Assembly (NCBI GenBank): GCA_028564675.1
Contig: JAOVVO010000235.1
Location: 1-64,000, forward strand
DNA: 64,000 nt
Source of the DNA: Onchocerca lupi
Lineage: Eukaryota; Nematoda; Chromadorea; Rhabditida; Onchocercidae
Reading direction: 5' to 3'
Shown one piece after another: positions 49,518-61,500 of this stretch. The notes below the pieces were generated by a model. The model saw only the letters and a list, made by a program, of their open reading frames with translations, was not told where the DNA came from and ran no database searches. The position numbers and the translations under genes were made by a program. Every line of letters begins with the position of its first letter. Within the stretch, counting starts at the first letter, position 1.

Positions 49518-52500
49518 GAACGAAGAAGCGGAAGAAGGCATTAAAAATATCTTATTATTAATAATGAGTATGGCAACATGTGGTGTTACTGAATTGAAAC
49601 CGAATTATACACCTGGATTGATTATACTTCCAACTTTTAATCTTCCAATTCCTTCAAATAATGGTCTTACATTGCGCAATATCGATGCGTTACATCTTCT
49701 TTTTCAAATTTTTATACAGGCAAAGTTCTTATAATTTAAAAATTTGTCTCATTCCTTTATCATTTGATGTTTAAAGATTTTCTCTTATTTTCAATAAATT
49801 GTTTTTCTAGAGAAAGTTTTTGCTTCCAGTGTAAAAATGGGCGAATATGTGAGGCAGTCGTTGATGCTATTCATAATATCTATGCTTCGGATGCCGTTAA
49901 TTACTTTATTGCGGATAAAGAATGTCCGTTGTCTCAAATGATTGAACGTATGGGGCCAAAGTCCTCTCAAATACAGGTTTTTTCTTTATGAATGTCGTAT
50001 CCTACTTTCGGAAATACTGATGAAATAGAAGTTTCAGATAAATAGTCCCTATTATTAATTGACGTAGATGGTGTAACTGAGGATGCTCATCCTCATTTCA
50101 CTGCAATATGTTGCAGTATACTTTAAAGACAATGAAAATCTTTTAATATATTCTTAACAAGTCAAAAATACCGTCGGTTTCACTGGAAGAGTGGAGTCTG
50201 CATGTTAGATTAGTTAGAGTGCTAGTTATGGTTTCGTTTCGAAAAGTAATTTTCAATGCATAAAATCCCAAACTGTTATTTCCAGTGAATTATAATATAT
50301 GGTTGGTTCGTAAATCAGGCTGAAATTTTCTCTATTACTACTTATTTTTGTTGAAATTCAATTTTTTTAGCAGAAAGTTATGGAACTTGTTGAGTATGTC
50401 GTGTTGCATTTGAGTCATATTCCATGCAAAGAACTTACTGCGTTAAGTGTTCTCCTGAAAACAAAGATATCAGATAACAGTCTTGAATGCTGTGTACTTT
50501 TTCTACAGAGTGCTTTCAGGTAATTTTCCTTCATCATTTTTGAGTGAAATTAGCTGCCGATTATTTCCCAAGAATTCAAGAATAATTTTCCGTCTTTTTT
50601 CGTCCTTATTTCTGCTGCATATTCTCTTTGTTCAGAATATTATGTGCCAACTCGCTTCTAAAAGACGCTTTTCGTGAAGTCGGACTTGTTGAATCATTGA
50701 CTTGGACAATGCTGCATTTCATATCGGCTAATAAAAGTAATATTTCATCTGTTCTGACAAATTTTGTAGGAAACAAGGAATTATGTAAGCATATGTCAAA
50801 AGTTGTTATTACTCTTACCTTTTTTCAGTTCGACCTCTGTCTGAAAGTGAAGGACGAGTTGCTTTGTTGAGCACTGATATACTTTCTCTTCTTGTCAGCA
50901 ACAATCTTGCTAACGCTTGTAAGTTATTGGTGTAATAATCATTTTTTCAATTTTTTAATAGAAGTATTGAAAAATTCCAAATTTAGGTGTATTCCGTGAG
51001 AATGCTGGTTCGAAAGCAATCATCGATCTTATTTGTAGCAACAGCGATGAGTGGAGAGCTTCTGCATTGCAGGTAATTTTATTTCATTGCGTATGACGCC
51101 AATTTTTGATTTTTGTCTTCTAGAACTCTTTCTTCCAGTTCATATTTTTTTTTTTTTTACTTAAATTGCAGCTTATGAAGCAGCTTCTGATATCCGGTCA
51201 AAGTGAAGAACAGCTCACAGCTCTGCTCCTTGTACTTTATACTCCGACACTTAACAATATATCTTTGAAAGCAGTTTTGTTGAAAGTATGATTTGAGTAG
51301 TCAATTTCCACTAAAAATTTTTTTTAGAACTGAAATAAGTGAAGAATTCGGAACCAGAAGTTTTTTATCCCTGATTTCCCTATTTCAGTCTCTTCTCTGT
51401 GCTTTACGTGAAAGTCATAAAGTGCGTTTAATGTTTCGACGTAGCGGTGGATATTTGTGTCTGATGTCTCTTTTGATCAGTCTCGAGGGGAAGCTAAGTA
51501 GTAATGCGGAGGAAACAATTCCGGAAATATTGCTCACCGAAATTACCAACCTTCTGAGATTTACAGAAATTATTTTCAAAGTGTTGGCAATAAGCATGCG
51601 ATATGAGCCATCCAACTCAAAATATTTTACCCATGAGGTGATTTGTTACTTTTAGTTTCTTCACATAATTTTCTAGCAAATTACACTAAGGTTTTTCCTT
51701 TTTTAACATTTTATCAGTATGAGATCAGTCAGTTTTTTGAATAAATTTAGGTGACGTGGGATAATTTGTGTGTTGCTTTACGAGTCAGTGGAGCATTTAT
51801 GAACGATAGTGGAAGAATCGATGCGGAGCATTCGATATGGCAAGTTGAACCAGCAGAAATTCAAAGCAAAGTTGAGGCATGTCACAAAGTGTTTGATTTC
51901 AATGAACTTTCCAATGCTAGGTTCGTATTTTAAACTTCAGTGAAGAAAGATTTAATTTTCTTTTTTTTCTGCGATAGGAATTGAAATATGAAAGATAATT
52001 TGTATTCCTTTATAGTTCCATGCTGCCGGACAAAATTCCGACATCAATCTTTATTTCTTTGTCGATGGTACGGTTTTTGATCAGTTTGGCTCTTGACAGT
52101 TACGAAAAGTAAGTTATATCCAAATATATAGAAATTCTTGTTTTAAAAATGGAATAAGTGGGAAATGACGAAATCCTATTTTTGATCCGATTTGATTTTA
52201 TAGCATTTTCATTTCTGCTTTAATAAAAATTGTGACGTTTAGGCCTGAAGCAATTTGGCCATCAACTTCGGGTCCAAAAGTTGGTGACCAGTGTGCATCT
52301 CTTGCATCTTGGACAGCAGGTACACTTGTCCATCCAGGTGCACTAATTTCTGTTTTACATCTTCTTCCCGCAATAGAGTCATCGATATTTGAGGTAAGAT
52401 CTTGGTTACTTGATTAGGGCGCTGTCCATTTAACAAATAATTTTCAGTTTGAATGTGAATTATAAATTTCAACCATAAACAAATATGATGGCCAGTAAGA

Positions 52501-55500
52501 TGTATCATGTTTATCCTTTATCGAATTTCATAAACTTATGAAAACTTTACGATGTTAAATTTAATATATAGAAATTAAGTCTAAGACTCAGTAACTATTG
52601 ATTTCACTTTAGTGGACTGCAGCAGCTCAATATTACTGCACTCTTCTTATCAAGGCGCTTTTGCGACCGGAACGCAATCAGCAAATCATGTGCCAATCTA
52701 ACATGGCACACAGCATCTTGAAAATTGGCGTTAATGTTTTCAAAAGCGAAAAACATCTCATGCTTGCACCATTTTATTATGTTCTGGAGCGTCTTTCATC
52801 ACATGCAATAACTCCATCCGATTTAAGGTTAATTTCATTCTTGTTGTTATTTCATTTTTGTCACTAATACTCCAAATTATTATAGATTTCTGGAGTATCT
52901 TCAACTTTTTTTGCTTTGTTTTAGAATTAATATTAGAAGTCTATGCGATTGAAATATAATTTTTATGAGGTATCGATTTCTGTGACATTTTTTGGCTGCA
53001 GATCCTTTTTGCGTCTTGATATGCCGCTTTGCTGTCGGAATTTGGATGAAACAGAGGGTGAAGAACCAGTGACAAATGATGAGGGTGGTCCTATTCCTAT
53101 CGCGAGGTAAACCCTTCCTTAGTATGATTGAAGAACGAATTGCTATATGAAGTAAAAAATTAAAATTTCTAAAAATTTCCTTAACCACATTTATTTAAAA
53201 TAAAATATGAGAAGTGAGTAACAGCTGTCAAGCCAATGCTATGGTCATTTTCATATCTTTTTGTGTTGTGGCGTTAGGGTGAAAGCGTTGGTTTCAATGA
53301 TGACACCACGTGATCATCGAATTGCTCAAAATCCGTCATTTGTGGAATTTGATATGGCACCTGAAGGTTTCGCATGTCTTGTAATTCCATCTCTAGCACC
53401 GCTTTCGACAGATTTTGGAATTGGACATGGTGAGCGGATATTTCCGCCTCTAAATGGATTAACAATAATGATGTGAGTAATTATGTTTTCATTTTCTGAA
53501 AGTCTTGCATTATTTTTAAAATTTTTATTTGCTTATTCTACAAATCAGTTATTATTAGTGCAATAAATCTGCAATTTTTTTCTGCTTCGAATTTCATAAC
53601 ACTCACTAAGGTTCTGTTCTGGATACAAATCTCACATTATTCTAGGTGGCTTTGTGTGGAACAATTCAGTGATAAGAGAATCGATCCGCATCCTATACGT
53701 TTACTCACAATTTATCGTTCATTTAATTCATCTAGAAAAGAAGATGGTTTAAAACAGAATCCCTCACTTGTTTGCTTTTCTATGCAGGTAGTATTATTTC
53801 ATCAACTATCTTTGGTTTTGCGATTTATTATTTAATCCCTAGCTCAGAATTATAAAATCAAATCCAACTAATTCGAAGCTATTTTCTGCTTCTAACAAAT
53901 TTACTATAGCTAAGTTCCATCGATCGTTCACTCTTGATTTGTACTGCCGAAAGCGAAACTGCGGGTAATGATCTTGAGAAGGAACGAAATATTGCGGATG
54001 AGAATCTTATTCGCATTGCTCTAGGAGACTCAGTATGCGTTGGACAGTGGAGTCATATTGCTGTGGTACTAACCAGATCTGTTCTTAAGCACAGCCAGGT
54101 AATTGGTTTAGCCGTTGCTCTGAGCAATTTTCGCTTCCTTGAAATTCTTACAGTTCATCTTCATCTTGCTTTTTAGCTTTATGTAGATTTCATTTTTATG
54201 AACTTTCTATTTCTATAGGCAGCCATTTACATTAATGGCCGGTTGGAAGGAGTTTACAAACTACATTATATCATCCAGAATGTTGGTGGTGGTGCGGCTC
54301 ATTTATCTTATGCAAATGGCGTCCATGCGATTATCGGTACACCACCAGTCTATCGATCACCAAGCAGGTAAGTATTTTCATTTAAATTACTAGTCAGCCA
54401 TTCTAATTCTTAAAGTTCTTCGAGAAATAGGAGCTTTTTTGCTGACTGAGTTTTAAGATTCATTGAAATCTTTGGACTAACAATTTTGTTTTACAGGTTA
54501 TGTTTCAAAATTGCCACTTTTGTGTTAATCGAAGAACCAGTGAGTGCAGAAACAGTGATTCGAATATATGATTTGGAACCTCATTATATTGGGAACTTTC
54601 AAGTAGGTTTAAATGAAACAAAAATTGCAGCATTATGAGACCAACTTTTATATTATTACATTACTAATTTATTGAATATTGTAGACGGTATCTGGAGATA
54701 ATCCCCTTATTGCGGAGGAGCGAATTTGTTTATCTTTGTCGGCAGTGGCTAATAAGGAAATGAGTGCTTCACAAATTGGTTCAATATATAGCAAAGCAGA
54801 TAGCGCGTTCATTGCACGTTATGTATGTTTACATTGTGCTATTCAAAAAATAATATATTATGAATATTATTAATATGTTGAAGCTGATTTATGTTCTTTT
54901 CAAAAAGAACTCGTTTACTCATATGTTTTTTAGGTTGGTGTTTCAATTCATGATCGGAGCACGCCATTACGGATTCTTCTCAATACGGTTACCCACGTAC
55001 CAGGACCAGCACGATCCTTCGGAGCAGTACTTCTTGGATACCTTGGTATGCCTTTCCTCTCCTTTTTCGGGATTATACATTCATATGAATATATTTTGGA
55101 ACAAGAAAACGGATTAGTTCGATATCATCGCTAATTTGTATGCATCTTTGTTTTTCAGGAATGCGGTTGTTTACACCATGTCCAGTAACTCGACTTTTGG
55201 ACTGCGTGGGAGGTATTTCTTGTTTGTTTGGTCTCGTAGCAATGGCAACAACGTCCCAAGAGTTATATGCATCATTAAAAGCCTTGACGACTGCTGTAAA
55301 GACGGATAAAATTACATCGAAACACCTAATTAACACGAGATCTTATCAGGTAAATCCTTTCTGCCCAGTATTTTCAATTTGGAATTACATATAAAGAAAT
55401 CTCAATGATTTAAAATTATTCGAATTTTTAGATCCTTGCGATGCTTCTGGAAGAAAAAACCGACTTTCTGAATTCACATGTTCTTCACTTAATTTTGTCA

Positions 55501-58500
55501 TTAGTTGGCACATTGGATACCAGCAAAGACACTTCCGTTATTCCGAATCTTTCCGTTTTTGAAGATATGTTATGCGACTTGGATGTTTGGAAAAACGCTA
55601 GTCCCGACCTCAGCAGATTACTTTATGAACATTTCTATGAATTAATCACGGAGTAAGTTAAGATTTAGCTTGCCAAGGGCATTATTTTTTCAGAAGTATC
55701 CGATTTTCTTTTTACCCTGTTGTACATGAATAAGAAAGCAACGAACATTTCTTTCAGCCAGAATAGTAAAAACCTGAATATGGTGCGCCGTAGCTCACTT
55801 CCATCTCGTCTTCTTATCCGACTTTTTGATCATCCGAATCTTATTTTTGCTGTTAATGATATTGTTTTCAATCTTCTCGCTGCACTTTTGCAACCTCCTG
55901 CCGACAATTTATTGCTGCTAAAGTAATTTTCAAACCTTTAAGTAGCATGTTCTTGCATTTACATAAAAGAGAATATTAAGATCATTAAAAACTATCCATT
56001 TATTGGCAGCCGCTTCTGGTAAAAAGGGCAATATTTCAGGCTACTGAAATTTTTTATCAAACCTATAGCTGTTCAAAAGTGATAGAAATTAAATCTTTTC
56101 ATTAAACAAGTTGGAATTTTATTGACACTTTTAAATTTTATAATTCTCAACTCTTACATTTCATAACTGGAGTCATTTGGGGTTTTACAGAGTTGGTCAG
56201 CTGATTGCTGCAACCCTTCCAATACCGGATTCGGGCCAGGATGAAACTTCCTATGCATTTTCGATTACCGATTTGCAAACAGCTCTGTTTACCAGTAAAC
56301 ATTCGTCTCATTTTGATCGTTTGCTTTATGATATTTATGTGCGCAATCGTATCCTCAATATAATGGCAAGCACTCTGGCGCATTCAAGTGTAAACAATAA
56401 CTTGTTGTGAGTCATGTCTCAGTGATATCATTTTTGACAGTTTTCAGACATCGTATTTCAATTGTCTAGTTTGACATGTGGTTATTTTTATTGACCAGTT
56501 ATTCTGAAGTTATTGATTCTCAAGATTGGTTGTTCTAACACTTTACATATGAAATAAGGCTCGAAATTTATCTAAATCGTTTGTTTTTTTAAACATATTT
56601 GTCTTTAACGAATATGTTCTTTTCAAGCTTCGCCCTTCAGATTATGTGACCTGGTCGTCAAAACACTTGGTTTCGATTGGGTATTGGCTCTTTTTACCCC
56701 AGGTGCTCATTATACAACGGTTGTACTTGGTCTACGTATTCTTCTTGCACTGTTGAAATACGATCATCTGATGCAGAAATTCAAAGAAGGTTCAGCAAAT
56801 GGTGGTTGGTTAACTGATGCAGACTCAATTGTTCGCAATAGAGCTGCGGTAATTTTTTACCATGTTCGTCGAAATCGGTTCTGAGAAGCAGGCACATGTA
56901 TCGAGATCTATATTTAGTTGTCAGATATTTGTGTCATGGGATTTATGAAGTAAATGGCAATAGACGACAGGACCCAATATTTTCATACTCTCATGTCTTT
57001 TAATATAGATTCCGGTTCTTTCAGGTTTTACTTGGTTTTTCGGTATCAACTTATGGAGGTAACGTAGGAGCCCATGTTGACATCAACCCAGAACTCTCTG
57101 ACTGTGGTGGTTTTATAATGCTGGAACACTTACTTCATTATCACTACGAAAAACCGCAGTGCTATTTGGCAATGTTGGCATTATTAGTTGGCCAGCCAGT
57201 ACCCAACATCACTCTTGTGGATAATTTTTCTCTTGATCTCATTTGGTCTCATGTTTTTGGTCTTTCTTTGTCAAGGTTGTTCATTTTCGAAATTATTTGT
57301 CTTTTCATCAAATCCTATAGACAGGTTGAAAGATTTCAATTTCAATTTGAAATATTGAAAAAAATTCCTTTCAAGTTCTGTGTCTGAGGCCGTTTCTGGT
57401 ATAGAAATTTGTTGTGAAGCAGTTATACCTTTGTTGTCAATGGTTCGAGCTGCAATTCATGCTAGCGTACGTTTCAGCTTTTTTGTTTTGTTTGATTTAG
57501 TTGTCTTCTTCATAGACGCGGTTTCCGAAATATTTTTCAAGTAGGAGTAACAGGTGCTTGTTGATTTCGTAGTATTATTATTGTGAAATTTATTCAGGTT
57601 GAATCACCACATAATGATGATAAATTGGTATATTCTTCTGCGGTGATTCAGATGTTCACTTTCTTGTATCAGAACTGTCCCAACTTCTGTAATCTTTGTC
57701 ACACAGAAGAGTTCGTAACTTATCTGTTTTGTGTTCTCGTACCTCTAGATATCATGGAATCAAGTACAGTCAAAGATGAAAATTCTCTTTCGTCACCATT
57801 TTACGACATGCATGCTGGTATGACTTTCATATTTTATGTCTATGTGAATAAAATGCATCCCTCTGTTTTATATTTGATCTTTCAGTCCTCGAAGAATGTT
57901 GCTGTCGGAGTATTTTGGATCTAATAAAGCGGATTTTGTATGAAGATCTATATCGAAATCATGGTGCCAAACCAGATTCTTTATTAGATGCATTAATTGA
58001 GGTTTCCATATCTATTCAATAAAGATTCCGAATAAATTTACTTTGCTGGTTTTTTTCAAATAAAAAATGGGAACTACTTATTCATTGATTCATTATTTTT
58101 CCTGTAAGCTTTTCTTTCCGCCATTTGTAGAATATTCCTGAATATGGTTGCTCCCGTCGATTTTGTACTTTTGTGCTTTCCGAAAACTTATCTTTGTGCA
58201 TGGAATACATGATTGCTACTGGTAAGCTTTCGAACAATTTGTTTTTACAAAATTAGTTCTACACTAATTTAATTTAGTTGTCTCTTTTCAGACGTTCTAC
58301 TAGAGTCTGAAAAAACAAGTACTGCTGCAATTTGTGGAACTTTGGCCACAACTTCTGCTGTTTTGCATGCAAATTTTGCTTATTTTGCTTCCAGGATTGT
58401 TGACTGCGTTTGGAATGGTAAGTGTTAAGAAATTTCTGCACTCTGCTTTCAGATTGCTTTTTTTTTTTTTCGATCGAAAATTCATTTGAAATTCAACCAA

Positions 58501-61500
58501 AACTTTAATTGCAATATTCAAGATCGACAGATTTATAGGAATTTATGTTGGGGAAGCAAGTCGTGTTCTTAATTTCTTGTTCAAAGGACTTGCTCTCACT
58601 CGACGTAACGATCCGAAATCAGTATCTTATGATTCTCTTATGCAGTCGCTTGATCGGATCATTTTATATCTCCTGAGTAGACCCATTGACAGTGTTAACG
58701 GTATGTTATAACACTTGTTGCTTAAGCAGATTTAAGGCTTCATACATCCTATCAGTAGTGAAATCTGCTTCCAATCTTACTAGCTTCACATTTTTAGGTG
58801 GTGGTTTTTTTGAAACGTTACTTAATACTGTAGGTTAGAGTTAAAAAAATATCCACATTTTTCTGAAGTATATTCTGCAGAGATACTCAATATTTCAAAA
58901 TAGTAATTTTTTTCGCTATTGTTGCTAGTAAGTTGCAGTGCAAATGTCGATTTTGAATACGCTATCGGAAATCATACTGCAACGTAGTGTCGTACTATCT
59001 CCAGCTCACAATGATCCTTTGTTTTTCGGCTCGCTTACGCATCTTTTATTTATGCTTTCCGTTACACCGGACATTCTTCCAAAAAAAGAAAGATCATCGA
59101 ATCTTGATCGTGGAAGTGCTCAGGTGAGCTTTTGTGAAAGAAGTTTTCATGCGCAAGAATTTTTTGGCATTTTCTTTTATGTCTATTTATTTTCATATAC
59201 TTTTAAGACCTGTATTTTAGGTTGCCTTATGTGCTTCACAGGTGTGGAAGGAGGTTTGTGCGATGAAACGAAATCTTTTGGAAGAAGTTTTTCGAAGTAG
59301 TTTCGTTGCAGAGTTAAATGCAGCACGTTCCTTGTTATCGCATGCTGCTAGTCTCCAGTGGTTATCATTTGTTGATTCACAGATGAATTCTTCTGCGCCG
59401 AAAAGTACTATGCAATTTCAACAACAAATACAGTCGGTGGGTGATGTAAACACTGTGGAAATATTCAAATAAATTTATTTATGCAGAAACTCGAACTTGA
59501 GTTGTGATTATTTTCTTTAAGAGGATCACGAAAGTTGCTACCGGTTTGCAACGTTTGGCTACTCGCAAAACACTGAGCAGTTCGAATTCAGTCTGCAGCC
59601 TCACGTTTTCGCGACAGCCAAATATCACTACGGAGGTCAGTCCGCAAATATTCATTAGTCCGTATATTTATAATTATGAAATTGAGGAAACGTAAAAAAA
59701 TTTTCATATGATTTAGATGATAAACATATACACATGTCACGGACGATTTTGCAGGTAGTTCAGATGTGGCTGCGTGTGCACATATCGTTAATTAAAGAAC
59801 TTGTTCGCACGCAATCTCTTTGTTATCATGAATGGCATTCGCATGTGCAGAAATGGTGCATGCAAGACTGGCGTTCTCTTGAAATGGAACTGATAAGGTA
59901 TATACAAGAGTTATGGAATTTTCAGGTATGATTTTTTGTGCTGGAGTACATGAAAAAACTGATTCCTTGTAGAGAGCGCGGAATTTGGGGAGCAGAACTC
60001 GGTTCTTCTTTGGACAAATATATGTTAGATATGACTGAAGGGCCTTGTCGCATACGGCGGAAATTGATTCCAAATCCAGCTTTCTATCATCATTATCCCT
60101 ATCGGCCCCATCTTGATTCTCCTGAAGCGGTGATTTTTTAATGCTTTTTCTTCTTTTCAGTATTCGTGTTTTATAAAATTTTTATATTTGTCAAAATTTC
60201 GGTATTTATAATAATGATATAGCGCACTTATGGCTGTGATGAGTTTTTTTTTTTAATTTTTAGAAAGCCATGCGTGCTAAGGTAGCGGTATCAAAAGATA
60301 GCAAACTGTATTATGCAGCTATAAAGCGACGGCGCGGGAAAATACCAGAACCAAGAATCATCGATTTGTCAGCAACGGTTTATACCCCATCTGAAGAACG
60401 TTCAGATCTGCTTTTCACTGACATGCAAGGTTTCTAGAATTTTTTTTACATAAGTAAGAGTAGTTGTTGCTTGATTTAAAAATTTTTCCTTAATAATACT
60501 TTTCCAATGAATGAAGAGTATTTTCATTCACTATGGAACAAAAATACTTTTGCATTTTAAAGATTTTAATCTTTGGATTTATCTGTTAATATTAAAATAC
60601 TAAATGATAGTGCTTCAGACACTATCTTATTTACATAGTTGTTATTGTCATCACTGGAATTTGTTTTTATCAGATCAGATATAGTTTTAGATTTTTCTGA
60701 AATGTAAAATGGAGTTTAAAAGAATGTTTTTCGCTTAATTAGAGATCAGCACATCAATGATTCGTCGCGTATCGATCAAGCATGCTCTGAATAAAGACAA
60801 CGATGAAACGGAATGTGTTGTAAATGAGAAAGGTATGAATGAAGCAGACGAGGAAAATGTTGAAGAAAATGGTGTAGACGAAGAGCACAGTACTGAGCGA
60901 CAGCAACCAAGAAATGAAGAGAAAAATGGTATTCAAGAAAATGATGGAATGATTATAAAAACAAAGGATGGAACTATAGAACGAAAAAGAGGACCCGATA
61001 ACCAGACTTTACTGAGACTTCTGGAACAGGTATCCAGAATTCTTTGCTGGATTATGATTTGTTTTTCGGAATGTTATTTCTTTCTTTCTTTTTTTTTCTT
61101 TTTTAAAAATGTTTTCCGTAAAACATTCTATGCTTGGAATAATACTCATGCTTGTGCTGCATGAGCAATAAGTCATCAGTTTTATCTTTTTACAGGGTGA
61201 ACAGCTGCATTCTATGTTCCGCTGTGCACGTGTGCAGGGTTTGGATACAAGCGAAGGACTGTTGCTTTTTGGGAAGCAACACTACTATGTTGTTGATGGG
61301 TTCACTCTTCTGAAAACGAGAGAAATCAGGGATTTAGATTTCCTTCCACAAGAGTAAGTTTTTATATATTATTTGAGGATTTCGGTTTGGTTCCAGAAAA
61401 ATAAATCTCAGAATAACTTCTTTTTCGTGTCTTCGTTGCACATTTTTTAAAAGTTGTATCTTATTAGATTAGTTCATAAATTTAGATTGCATGATCCTAT

